From: Blautia faecicola
Lineage (GTDB): Bacteria; Bacillota; Clostridia; Lachnospirales; Lachnospiraceae
Reading direction: 5' to 3'
Length of the DNA stretch: 64,000 nt
Assembly (NCBI RefSeq): GCF_004123145.1
Contig: NZ_SDKC01000001.1
Span: 2,389,501 to 2,453,500, forward strand
Shown here one piece after another: positions 14,946-23,757 of the stretch; position 1 is the first letter of the stretch; each line of letters opens with the position of its first letter. The translations under genes and the position numbers were made by a program. The notes under the pieces are model-generated. The model saw nothing but the letters and a program-made list of their open reading frames with translations, ran no database searches and was not told the origin of the DNA.

Positions 14946-17072
14946 TTAATGAATCAATGTAATCGTAGAGAACAACGATGCCAAGGTATTGGCAACTGTG
15001 GACATACTCTTGATAAAGATATCCAGTGCCACGCCGACAACGTCTTTTCTTGTATCACCAACGGTATCACCGGTAACTGCTGCTTTGTGAGCGGCTGAGC
15101 CTTTTCCATGTCCTTCCAGCGCTTCGCTCTCGATGTATTTTTTCGCATTGTCGAAAGCTCCACCGGAGTTACCCATAAACAGTGCTCGCGGAATCGCCAC
15201 GATCGTAGCACCGATCAGGATACCGCCTACAAACTGTACACCAAAGATAAATCCGCCGATGACCGGGATGCAAAGTGCCAGTACGGATGGAACAACCATT
15301 TTCTTCAATGCCTGGTTTGCAGCCATACCGATCAGTTTGTTATAATCCGGTTTTACCTTTCCTTCCAGAACACCAGGAGTAGAAAGCATCTTATCACCCT
15401 CGTCTGCCATCAGTTTGGCTGACTCGATGGTGTTATCGGTAAGCATTGCGGAGAAATACTCGATCAGTGCGCCACCGATCAGACCGCCCGCAACCACGAT
15501 GAAGGATGCGATATTCAATACCGGCTCTTCTCCTTTTGCTGTATAGTTTCCTACATAAGCCACGATCAGGGAAACTGCTGCAAATGCCGCAGAACCGATA
15601 GCAAATCCTTTTCCGATCGCCGCTGTCGTATTTCCTACTGAATCCAGCTTGTCCGTGATGATACGTACTTTATGTTCCAGATGACAGGACTCTGCCAGTC
15701 CACCGGCATTGTCTGCGATCGGTCCGAAGGCATCGATGGAAACCGTTGCTCCCACGAACGAAAGCATACCCAGTGCGGAAATCGCGATTCCATACGTTCC
15801 GCTGATCTTACCGGAGATAAACAGTGCGATACCGATGATTAGAATCGGCAGCAAGGTAGAACGGGATCCGATCGCATCACCTTTTGTGATAACGAAAGCC
15901 TCACCCTCGATTGCCATCTCTGCGAGCTTTTTCGTCGGTTTGTATTTGTCACTGGTATAATATTCTGTAATACTTCCGATTGCAATTCCGCTGACGATAC
16001 CGAGGATACTTGAAATCCATGGAGATATCCATCCACAGACCATATCTTCATATAACGGAACATTTCCAAACATCATATACGAAGCAGCCAGCCCCAGAAC
16101 AACCGTAATTCCTGCTGAAATCCAGGTGGCAAGATTCAGTTCTCTTGACGGATCATCTCCCATCTTCCGCACAAATGCGTAGCTCAGACCGATCAGACAT
16201 CCAATCAGGCCGGCACCGGCAAGAATCACCGGGAAAATGATCATACGGACAAATGTTTCATCCGATACATTCACGATTCCATTGATAAATAACGTAACTG
16301 CAATCATGATGGAAGCTGCAATGGTTGCCACGAAGCTTTCCAGAAGGTCAGAACAGTTACCTGCGATATCGTTGACATTATCTCCGATAAAGTCTGCAAT
16401 AACATTTGGCACACGACTGTCATCCTCCGGCATATCATGGCGAATCTTGGCAAGAATATCCGATGAAATGTCTGCCGCCTTCGTGTAGTTACCACCTGCA
16501 ACCCTGTTGAACATGGCTACGATTGAACATCCCAGAGAGTATGTAGTGATTCTCATGATGGAAGGATTGCACTCCAGATTTGCCACCAGTCCGTGACCTG
16601 TCGCGTGTGGATCTACACCCCAGATGATCAACACCAGTAACAGTCCCAGCATACCAAATGCCTGTACCGCAATACCGCTGACACTTCCACCACTCAATGC
16701 TACTTTTACAGTCTCTCCGATGGAAAGTGACTCTCTTGCCTTGTTTGCAGTACGTACATTGGCATAGGTCGCACTCTTCATACCAATGATACAAACCAGA
16801 CTGCTCATCAGCCCGCCAAGCAGAAATGTGATTCCACTTGTGGCTTCCACAAATAAACTGAATACCAGAGCAATGATAACACCAATAATTGCGATTACCT
16901 TAAACTCTGCTTTCAGAAATGTACCCGCACCACTTCGAATGATACCGGCCATCTCTATCATCTCGTCGGTTCCTTCTTTCAGTTTCTTCACTTTGTTGAA
17001 GTTGAAAAGGACAAAAACGAGAGCAACTACTACGACAGCTAACACTGCGTACCAAAAAACGGAACTATCCAT
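14946..17072 (-). CDS. hppA: Membrane-bound ion-pumping pyrophosphatase
   Basis: A 708-residue, roughly 16-helix inner-membrane protein that hydrolyses pyrophosphate and pumps H+ or Na+. Active-site landmarks near residues 198-240 (KAADISSDILAKI, PEDD, IADFIGDNVNDIAG) and a later DAFGPIADNAGG block are present. The usual DVGADLVGKVE signature is altered to DISSDILAKIR. The VGNTTAAIGKG segment has alanine where K+-independent enzymes have lysine, so a K+-dependent enzyme is expected. The start at 17072 fits GGGGGTGGAG just upstream. It neighbours two other pyrophosphate enzymes. Which ion is pumped is not decided here. Confidence 0.92.
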   Translation of the reverse strand: MDSSVFWYAVLAVVVVALVFVLFNFNKVKKLKEGTDEMIEMAGIIRSGAGTFLKAEFKVIAIIGVIIALVFSLFVEATSGITFLLGGLMSSLVCIIGMKSATYANVRTANKARESLSIGETVKVALSGGSVSGIAVQAFGMLGLLLVLIIWGVDPHATGHGLVANLECNPSIMRITTYSLGCSIVAMFNRVAGGNYTKAADISSDILAKIRHDMPEDDSRVPNVIADFIGDNVNDIAGNCSDLLESFVATIAASIMIAVTLFINGIVNVSDETFVRMIIFPVILAGAGLIGCLIGLSYAFVRKMGDDPSRELNLATWISAGITVVLGLAASYMMFGNVPLYEDMVCGWISPWISSILGIVSGIAIGSITEYYTSDKYKPTKKLAEMAIEGEAFVITKGDAIGSRSTLLPILIIGIALFISGKISGTYGIAISALGMLSFVGATVSIDAFGPIADNAGGLAESCHLEHKVRIITDKLDSVGNTTAAIGKGFAIGSAAFAAVSLIVAYVGNYTAKGEEPVLNIASFIVVAGGLIGGALIEYFSAMLTDNTIESAKLMADEGDKMLSTPGVLEGKVKPDYNKLIGMAANQALKKMVVPSVLALCIPVIGGFIFGVQFVGGILIGATIVAIPRALFMGNSGGAFDNAKKYIESEALEGHGKGSAAHKAAVTGDTVGDTRKDVVGVALDIFIKSMSTVANTLASLFSTITLIH

Positions 17073-17154
17073 AAGCTCCACCCCCATAAAATATATTTTT
17101 GCAAATTACCGCCTCACCCGGTAACGATTGCCCCAAATAACTTTATATTTTATA

Positions 17155-17183
17155 AAAATAAAGACTCTTTCCACCCCTGTAAA
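17155..17183 (-). promoter_or_regulatory. Candidate promoter of hppA
   Basis: Minus strand TTTACA (17178-17183), 17 bases, TATTTT (17155-17160). The leader then contains a small hairpin TTACCG/CGGTAA (17106-17124) before the ribosome site. The remaining 17184-17414 is very T-rich on the plus strand and shows no gene or clear site. Confidence 0.5.
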
Positions 17184-17414
17184 TCGCCTTTATTTTCATG
17201 AATCGACCTTCTTCCCACTTTAGCATCATAGTATCATACATTTTTCTATTTTACAAGATTTTTTCTCTGTATTTTCATCTATTTTGTATATCATTTTCCT
17301 TTTCTTCCTTTTATCTCATTGCCATTTTGCATAATTTTTATTATATATTTACAGTTTTCTTCTTATTATTTTCACAACTTATTATTTCGCTTTTATTATT
17401 TTTTATCATCACGC

Positions 17415-17457
17415 AAAAAAGACCCCGTGGCCTGAATCACTTCAGACCTTCGGGGTC
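17415..17457 (-). terminator. Terminator of ppdK
   Basis: Minus-strand hairpin GACCCCG / CGGGGTC with a long inner stem AGGTCTGAAG/TTCAGGCC, followed by TTTTTTG. It ends 56 bases after the ppdK stop. Confidence 0.88.
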
Positions 17458-17512
17458 AATCTTTACGTTTGGACACAATTCATGTTTTCACATGACTTTA
17501 TATAATTTGAAA

Positions 17513-20140
17513 TTATTTCTGGTTGATTGCTGCCTGAGCTGCTGCCAGTCTTGCGATCGGCACACGGAACGGTGAGCAGGAAACATAGTCCAGACCCAGT
17601 TTGTTGCAGAATTCTACAGAACTTGGATCTCCACCGTGTTCTCCACAGATACCTACATGCAGGCTTGGATTAACCGGTTTTCCTAATTTCAGAGCCATAT
17701 CCATCAGTTTGCCAACACCTACCTGATCCAGTTTTGCAAATGGATCGTTTTCGAAGATCTTAGCATCATAGTAAGCATCCAGGAATTTACCGGCGTCATC
17801 ACGGGAGAAGCCGTATGTCATCTGTGTCAGGTCGTTTGTACCGAAGCAGAAGAAGTCAGCTTCTTTAGCGATCTCGTCTGCAGTCAGAGCTGCTCTCGGG
17901 ATCTCGATCATGGTACCAACTTCATATGTCAGGTCGCTGCCAGCTGCTGCGATTTCTGCATCTGCTGTCTCAACAACGAATTTCTTAACATATTTCAGCT
18001 CTTTGATATCGCCTACCAGCGGAATCATGATTTCCGGTTTTACATTCCAGTCCGGATGAGCTTTCTTAACGTTGATAGCTGCACGGATAACTGCGCTTGT
18101 CTGCATCTTAGCGATTTCCGGATAAGTTACAGCCAGACGGCATCCACGATGACCCATCATCGGGTTGAACTCATGCAGAGAATCGATGATAGCTTTGATC
18201 TGCTCAACAGTTTTACCCTGAGCATCAGCCAGTTTCTTGATATCTTCTTCTTCAGTAGGAACGAACTCATGAAGCGGCGGATCCAGGAAACGAATAGTAA
18301 CCGGGTTACCTTCCAGAGCTTCATACAGTTTTTCGAAGTCTCCCTGCTGTTCCGGAAGGATCTTAGCCAGAGCTGCTTCTCTTTCTTCTACTGTTTCAGC
18401 ACAGATCATTTCACGGAATGCATCGATTCTGTTGCCTTCGAAGAACATATGCTCTGTACGGCAAAGACCAATACCTTCTGCACCCAGCTCACGAGCTTTT
18501 TTAGCATCTGCCGGAGTATCTGCATTTGTACGGACTTTCATAGTTCTGTATTTGTCAGCCCATCCCATGATTCTTCCGAATTCACCTGCGATTGTAGCGT
18601 CTACAGTCGGGATGATACCGTCATAGATGTTACCTGTAGAACCATCCAGAGAGATTGCATCTCCTTCATGGTATTCTTTTCCAGCCAGTGTAAATCTCTT
18701 GTTTTCTTCGTCCATTGTGATATCGCCACAACCGGATACACAGCAAGTTCCCATACCACGGGCAACTACTGCTGCGTGGGATGTCATACCACCACGAACT
18801 GTCAGGATACCCTGAGCAGATTTCATACCGGTGATATCTTCCGGAGATGTCTCCAGACGAACCAGAACTACTTTTTCTCCTCTTGCAGCCCATTCTACAG
18901 CGTCATCAGCTGTGAATACGATTTTACCGCAAGCAGCTCCCGGTGAAGCTCCCAGAGCTTTAGCCATTGGAGTAGCAGCTTTCAGAGCAGCTGCATCGAA
19001 CTGCGGATGAAGCAGAGTATCCAGGTTACGAGGATCGATCATAGCTACTGCTTCTTCTTCTGTTCTCATTCCTTCATCTACCAGATCACAAGCGATCTTC
19101 AGAGCAGCCTGAGCTGTTCTCTTACCGTTACGTGTCTGCAGCATGTACAGTTTACCATGTTCTACAGTAAACTCCATATCCTGCATATCTCTGTAGTGAG
19201 TTTCCAGAGTTTTGCAAACTTCTTTGAACTGTTTGAATGCTTCCGGGAACTTCTGTTCCATTTCGGAAATGTGCATAGGTGTACGAACACCGGCAACTAC
19301 GTCTTCACCCTGTGCATTTGTCAGGAATTCACCGAACAGACCGTTATTACCTGTTGCAGGGTCACGTGTGAATGCTACACCGGTACCACAGTCATCACCC
19401 ATGTTACCGAATGCCATCATCTGTACGTTAACTGCTGTTCCCCAGGAATACGGAATATCGTTATCACGACGATATACGTTAGCACGTGGGTTATCCCAAG
19501 AACGGAATACAGCTTTGATAGCGCCCATCAGCTGTTCCTTCGGATCTGTCGGGAATTCAGCTCCGATTTTTTCTTTGTATTCAGCTTTGAACTGGTTAGC
19601 CAGCTCTTTCAGATCTTCTGCTGTCAGTTCAACGTCCTGTTTCACGCCTCTGTCAGCTTTCATTTTGTCGATCAGTTCTTCGAAGTATTTTTTACCTACT
19701 TCCATAACTACGTCAGAGTACATCTGGATAAATCTTCTGTAGCAATCCCATGCCCAACGAGGATTTCCGGAATGAGCAGCCAGAACTTCTACTACTTCTT
19801 CATTCAGACCCAGGTTCAGGATAGTATCCATCATACCAGGCATGGATGCTCTTGCACCAGAACGAACGGAAACCAGAAGAGGATTTTCTTTGTCACCGAA
19901 TTTCTTTCCGGTGATCTCTTCCATTTTTGTGATGGATTCCATGATCTGAGCCATGATTTCATCGTTAATTTTTCTTCCGTCCTCATAGTACTGAGTACAA
20001 GCTTCTGTTGTAATTGTGAAGCCCTGTGGTACCGGCAGTCCTAAGTTTGTCATTTCAGCAAGGTTAGCACCTTTTCCACCCAGAAGGTTTCTCATGGTAG
20101 CATTACCTTCAGTGAACATATAAACCCACTTTGTTGCCAT
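17513..20140 (-). CDS. ppdK: Pyruvate, phosphate dikinase
   Basis: An 875-residue cytoplasmic enzyme interconverting phosphoenolpyruvate, AMP and PPi with pyruvate, ATP and phosphate. The N-terminal ATP-grasp domain opens with KWVYMFTEGNATMRNLLGGK, the swivelling phosphohistidine domain contains GGMTSHAAVVARGMG (catalytic histidine, near residue 455), and the C-terminal PEP/pyruvate barrel includes the CGEHGGDPSS loop with the catalytic cysteine. Full length. In anaerobes it can act as a glycolytic enzyme that makes two ATP-equivalents per pyruvate using PPi. It lies between hppA and the PPi-type phosphofructokinase. Confidence 0.97.
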   Translation of the reverse strand: MATKWVYMFTEGNATMRNLLGGKGANLAEMTNLGLPVPQGFTITTEACTQYYEDGRKINDEIMAQIMESITKMEEITGKKFGDKENPLLVSVRSGARASMPGMMDTILNLGLNEEVVEVLAAHSGNPRWAWDCYRRFIQMYSDVVMEVGKKYFEELIDKMKADRGVKQDVELTAEDLKELANQFKAEYKEKIGAEFPTDPKEQLMGAIKAVFRSWDNPRANVYRRDNDIPYSWGTAVNVQMMAFGNMGDDCGTGVAFTRDPATGNNGLFGEFLTNAQGEDVVAGVRTPMHISEMEQKFPEAFKQFKEVCKTLETHYRDMQDMEFTVEHGKLYMLQTRNGKRTAQAALKIACDLVDEGMRTEEEAVAMIDPRNLDTLLHPQFDAAALKAATPMAKALGASPGAACGKIVFTADDAVEWAARGEKVVLVRLETSPEDITGMKSAQGILTVRGGMTSHAAVVARGMGTCCVSGCGDITMDEENKRFTLAGKEYHEGDAISLDGSTGNIYDGIIPTVDATIAGEFGRIMGWADKYRTMKVRTNADTPADAKKARELGAEGIGLCRTEHMFFEGNRIDAFREMICAETVEEREAALAKILPEQQGDFEKLYEALEGNPVTIRFLDPPLHEFVPTEEEDIKKLADAQGKTVEQIKAIIDSLHEFNPMMGHRGCRLAVTYPEIAKMQTSAVIRAAINVKKAHPDWNVKPEIMIPLVGDIKELKYVKKFVVETADAEIAAAGSDLTYEVGTMIEIPRAALTADEIAKEADFFCFGTNDLTQMTYGFSRDDAGKFLDAYYDAKIFENDPFAKLDQVGVGKLMDMALKLGKPVNPSLHVGICGEHGGDPSSVEFCNKLGLDYVSCSPFRVPIARLAAAQAAINQK

Positions 20141-20238
20141 TTAAACATTCCTCCTAAAAGTATATTAAATTTCCAAACATTTCCCACCAGGAAAAGCGGA
20201 AAACATTTTACTCATGCAGTTCGCACTCGTATATAATA

Positions 20239-20267
20239 ATTGTAATCAAAAAGCACATTATAGTCAA
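20239..20267 (-). promoter_or_regulatory. Sigma-A promoter of ppdK
   Basis: Minus strand TTGACT (20262-20267), 17 bases, TACAAT (20239-20244), about 100 bases before the start codon. No convincing terminator separates it from the phosphofructokinase gene upstream, so read-through is also possible. Confidence 0.65.
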
Positions 20268-20335
20268 GTCAAACCGAAGAAAAAAAGGAAAAATACGTTA
20301 AAAATCCTTCTTATTTTTACATGAATTTCGGCACA

Positions 20336-21586
20336 TTATTTCTTTTTCATGTCCAGAACCAGATGGCGTGGCAGACCATTTACCATAATTGGCTGATAAT
20401 CGCCCTGGATCAGCGGTTTTACATAGTCAATAAAGTCTTTTGTTACATAATTGCCTTCTTTATTTACCCATTCTCTCGGAACCAGTTTTTCTTCATTGGC
20501 GATCCGGTGTACATCGTAGATTCCCGCGGATGACATGTACGGATCATCGGATACCCGGTCGATAACCACCATGTTTCCGTTATAGCCTTCGTCTGCTGCT
20601 TTCACTGCGGCACCACCTACCATAAATGCTTCTTCGATATCTACTCTGGATGCCATATGAGAAGCACTTCTTTGCAGTGTTGAGAATTCTACGCTACGAG
20701 TCTTGCATCCGATCTCTGCGCCCAGGAATCCGGCAAGATAAGCTGCTGTACCCTGTAACTGTTTGTGTCCGAATGCGTCTACATAATCTCCGCCACCGGA
20801 CAGTTCGCATACATACCGTCCGTCTGCCAGTTTGATTCCTTCTGAAACTGCAATTACAATAGAGCTCTTCTTCTGCAGCAGTTCTTTTACTTTTGCCAGG
20901 AAATCGTCTACATCAAAAGCGATCTCCGGAAGATAGATCAGATCCGGTCCTTCACATTCCTCTGTTTTAGCAAGCGCTGCAGCTCCGGTAAGCCATCCCG
21001 CATTTCTTCCCATGATTTCCATAACGGTGATCATTTCTTTTTTGTATGTCAGTCCAAGTGCATCACGGATTACTTCTTTTGTGGAAGCCGCAATGTATTT
21101 TGCCGCACTTCCAAACCCAGGTGTATGATCCGTCAGAGCCAGGTCGTTATCAATTGTTTTCGGCACACCGAGAAACTTTTGTTTATGTCCTTTTACGATG
21201 GCATAGTCGGAAAGTTTACGGATGGTATCCATGGAGTCGTTTCCTCCGATATATATAAAGGAATCAATCTCCAGCTTGTCCAGAATCTCAAAAATCCTGT
21301 CATATATCTCCATGTTTTCATGAATTTCCGGGAGTTTATAACGACAGGATCCCAAAAAAGCGGACGGGGTTCTCTTTAACAGTTCAATATCCAGATCCGA
21401 ATGGATCTGTGTGGACATATCCACATATTGTTCATCTAAAAGTCCCTGAACACCATGCAGCATACCATATACTTTGTCAAATCCTCTCTCAATTGCATTT
21501 TTATACACACCTGCCAAGCTGGAATTGATTACAGATGTCGGACCTCCGGACTGTCCTACGATTACATTTCTTTTTTTGCTGGCCAT
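20336..21586 (-). CDS. 6-phosphofructokinase, probably pyrophosphate-dependent
   Basis: A 416-residue group II-type phosphofructokinase making fructose 1,6-bisphosphate. Two phosphodonor positions point to pyrophosphate: GGND at 114-117 has aspartate where ATP enzymes have glycine (GGDG), and PKTIDND at 142-148 has lysine where ATP enzymes have glycine (PGTIDND). Further landmarks: GQSGGPTSVIN at the N-terminus and MGRNAGWL in the substrate site. The start at 21586 fits AGGAGGAG with nine-base spacing; the ATG at 21592 is too close. The neighbouring ppdK and hppA genes support PPi use. Cofactor choice is inference from residues. Confidence 0.9.
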   Translation of the reverse strand: MASKKRNVIVGQSGGPTSVINSSLAGVYKNAIERGFDKVYGMLHGVQGLLDEQYVDMSTQIHSDLDIELLKRTPSAFLGSCRYKLPEIHENMEIYDRIFEILDKLEIDSFIYIGGNDSMDTIRKLSDYAIVKGHKQKFLGVPKTIDNDLALTDHTPGFGSAAKYIAASTKEVIRDALGLTYKKEMITVMEIMGRNAGWLTGAAALAKTEECEGPDLIYLPEIAFDVDDFLAKVKELLQKKSSIVIAVSEGIKLADGRYVCELSGGGDYVDAFGHKQLQGTAAYLAGFLGAEIGCKTRSVEFSTLQRSASHMASRVDIEEAFMVGGAAVKAADEGYNGNMVVIDRVSDDPYMSSAGIYDVHRIANEEKLVPREWVNKEGNYVTKDFIDYVKPLIQGDYQPIMVNGLPRHLVLDMKKK

Positions 21587-21613
21587 TGGCATCTCCTCCT
21601 ATAAATATTTTGT

Positions 21614-21632
21614 ACGATAATACTATAATCGT
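21614..21632. promoter_or_regulatory. Near-palindrome at the phosphofructokinase start site
   Basis: ACGATAATACTATAATCGT, a 19-bp imperfect palindrome (ACGAT...ATCGT ends), lies directly after the -10 box, about where transcription starts. This is a typical repressor position. It fits no operator I recognise. Confidence 0.4.
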
Positions 21633-21633
21633 C

Positions 21634-21662
21634 ATTATACTAAATTATTATTATTTTTTCAA
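21634..21662 (-). promoter_or_regulatory. Sigma-A promoter of phosphofructokinase
   Basis: Minus strand TTGAAA (21657-21662), 17 bases, perfect TATAAT (21634-21639), 48 bases before the start codon. Confidence 0.75.
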
Positions 21663-21769
21663 TATTTCTTTATGTATATTCACTATTATTATGATTCTCT
21701 CATGTTTTCTTATTGACCTTTTGTATAATACAGGTTATTCTTATACAAGATGTTTATACATTATTTATC

Positions 21770-21911
21770 GTAACTGTTCAGTAACTTCACAGTTACGAGC
21801 AAAAATGCATTGAAAATCACCTTCGGTGATGGCATTTTTGCTTGTATGTCTCGGGATTTTGGCATATTTATGCCAAAACACCTCGCGGGATAATGGCTAC
21901 TGAATAGTTAC
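21770..21911. repeat. Family A structured repeat, copy A3
   Basis: A 142-bp divergent copy. Ends GTAACTGTTCAGTA / TACTGAATAGTTAC pair with one mismatch. Inner hairpins are AATCACC-TTCG-GGTGAT and TTTTGGCATA-TT-TATGCCAAAA, unlike A1/A2 in sequence but equivalent in position. TGTCTCGGG and ACACCTCGCGGGATA are conserved. It lies 63 bases upstream of the metallo-hydrolase start, and between it and the phosphofructokinase promoter (21663-21769) I see only AT-rich sequence. Confidence 0.85.
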
Positions 21912-21974
21912 TATTTATCTATAAAACATTATCAGATATTCTGTGAACCACGGCAAATCAAGGAGGAAACAACC

Positions 21975-22769
21975 ATGGAAGGTTTTGAAGTAACGAAAAT
22001 CGGCAAACATATCTTTTGTATTCTGGATGCAGGAAATTCTTCTTTCTACATGATAGAAGGTGATGAGAAAGCGGCAGTCATCGATACCGGGATTACCACC
22101 GATAAAAAAATCCTGCCACTGCTCCGTGAACTCACGGACAAACCACTTCTTCTTGTGGCGACTCATGCGCATTTGGATCACATATATCATATGGATGAGT
22201 TTGAAGAAGTTTATATGTGTCACGACGAAAAGAAAATAGATGCAACGACACTGCGCACCCTGACTGTCGGAAGACTGAAACCCTGGGATGAGATTCACGA
22301 TATTCACACAGGCTCAGTAATTTTTCTTGGCGGAACAGAGCTTCGTATCTGTCAGGTTCCCGGACACACACCGGGAAGTGTAGTTATTCTGGAAGCCAGG
22401 GAGAATTACCTGTTCACAGGCGATGCGATCGGAAGCGGATGCGGAGTCTGGATGCAGGTTCCGGGATCAACGGATCTTAAAACATATTACGACAGTCTGA
22501 TTCATCTCATGCATTGGCTGGTTGACAACGGTGGACGGATGAAGTTCTTCGGAGGTCATCATATGCAAGCCTTCGAATCTGTTGCGCATCCGGTTTATAA
22601 TCCACTGGGTCTCGGTGTTCTGGCTGATCTGATCGACCTGGTGGCTCAGGTACTTTCCGGCGAAATCCAGGGACGTCCAAGCAATGTTTCAAGAGCATTC
22701 ACCCAGGAACCGTTACTTTATGCTTCGTATGGACGCGCCGAAATGCAGTATCTTCTTTCACAGAAATAG
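21975..22769 (+). CDS. MBL-fold metallo-hydrolase (glyoxalase II-like)
   Basis: A 264-residue metallo-beta-lactamase-fold hydrolase. The dinuclear metal site is intact: H64-x-H66-x-D68-H69 in THAHLDH, a further histidine in PGHTPGSV (about residue 124) and the bridging aspartate in FTGDAIG (about 144). Layout is that of glyoxalase II and related thioester or lactone hydrolases, but residues 150-264 do not match the glyoxalase II C-terminus closely. AAGGAGG sits nine bases before the start. The DUF6062 gene follows after 65 bases in the same direction. Substrate unknown. Confidence 0.88.
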   Translation: MEGFEVTKIGKHIFCILDAGNSSFYMIEGDEKAAVIDTGITTDKKILPLLRELTDKPLLLVATHAHLDHIYHMDEFEEVYMCHDEKKIDATTLRTLTVGRLKPWDEIHDIHTGSVIFLGGTELRICQVPGHTPGSVVILEARENYLFTGDAIGSGCGVWMQVPGSTDLKTYYDSLIHLMHWLVDNGGRMKFFGGHHMQAFESVAHPVYNPLGLGVLADLIDLVAQVLSGEIQGRPSNVSRAFTQEPLLYASYGRAEMQYLLSQK

Positions 22770-22834
22770 GGAATACAGTTTTCGATGTTCCATCCGGAGA
22801 AACAATAATTTCATATAGACAGCGAGGGAATCAC

Positions 22835-23608
22835 ATGAAAGAAACAATCTATACCATTCCACTAAACGATGCTTTTCATGCAGAAGATGAATGTCCTTTC
22901 TGCAGATTAGAACGGGATGCCGAGCAGCACGCTCTGGAATTCATACTTGGCAAACAGTCTTCTTATATGGAGGATGATATCCGCATGGAGACTGACCGGA
23001 TCGGCTTCTGTCGTCACCATTATAAAATGATGTATGATTTTGGCAATCGTCTCGGCTGTGGACTGATGCTCAGCACACATCTGAAAAAACTGAATGAAGA
23101 GATGACCAGACAGATAAAATCTTTTACTTCCGGCAAATCTACCCTGATGGGACGTCTGAAAAAGACAGACCTGAACCCGGATGCCCCGGAAACGCCATTG
23201 GGACAATGGCTCTATGAAAAAGAACACAGCTGCTATGTCTGTGACCATTTTAATGCAACTTATCAGCGTTATCTGGATACTTTCTTTTATATGTATAAAA
23301 ACAGCAAAGAATTCAAAGAACTTTTCAAAAGCAGCAAAGGATTCTGCATGCATCACTTCCGCGACCTTGTGGAAGTCGGCGAAAAAAAGCTTTCAGACAA
23401 AGAAAAACAGGAATTTTATCCGGTTCTCTTTTCTCTGATGGAAGAAAATATGGAGCGTCTTGAAGAAGAAGTTACCTGGTTTTGTGACAAACAGGACTAC
23501 CTGAACCGCGACAAAGACTGGGGCAATTCCAAGGACAGCATCCAGCGGGCCATCCAGAAACTCGGCGGCGGCTATCCTGCAGACCCTGTATTCAAAATTG
23601 ATTACTGA
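22835..23608 (+). CDS. DUF6062 family Cys/His protein with internal duplication
   Basis: A 257-residue protein of a Clostridia family of unknown function. It contains two copies of one module: C20-x2-C23 then GFC59-x-HH, and C133-x2-C136 then GFC171-x-HH, with 36 and 35 residues between the second and third cysteines. The pattern suggests two metal sites, or haem or iron-sulfur binding, in a helical protein. No signal peptide or membrane helix is seen. It probably shares a transcript with the metallo-hydrolase gene and ends at a strong terminator. Function should not be guessed further. Confidence 0.8.
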   Translation: MKETIYTIPLNDAFHAEDECPFCRLERDAEQHALEFILGKQSSYMEDDIRMETDRIGFCRHHYKMMYDFGNRLGCGLMLSTHLKKLNEEMTRQIKSFTSGKSTLMGRLKKTDLNPDAPETPLGQWLYEKEHSCYVCDHFNATYQRYLDTFFYMYKNSKEFKELFKSSKGFCMHHFRDLVEVGEKKLSDKEKQEFYPVLFSLMEENMERLEEEVTWFCDKQDYLNRDKDWGNSKDSIQRAIQKLGGGYPADPVFKIDY

Positions 23609-23652
23609 CCCTGTCTGTTTTCAAAAATCAATATTTACCAAGCCTGACTATG

Positions 23653-23706
23653 AAAAAGAGGGAGTAAGACAAACTTTCCACTGTATTGTCTTACTCCCTC
23701 TTTTTT
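23653..23706. terminator. Bidirectional terminator between DUF6062 and glyS
   Basis: AAAAAGAGGGAGTAAGACAA (23653-23672) pairs perfectly with 23686-23705, which ends in a T-run. It serves the two convergent genes. Confidence 0.92.
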
Positions 23707-23757
23707 ATCACAACTCTATTTTTTTCTTTCTTTTTCCAAAATCAATCTTCTTTGACT

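Noticed and set aside
18056-20044. Two long plus-strand frames (about 296 and 345 codons) opposite ppdK
   Set aside because: Antisense shadows of a fully conserved gene; rich in Cys, Phe and Ser, with no ribosome sites.
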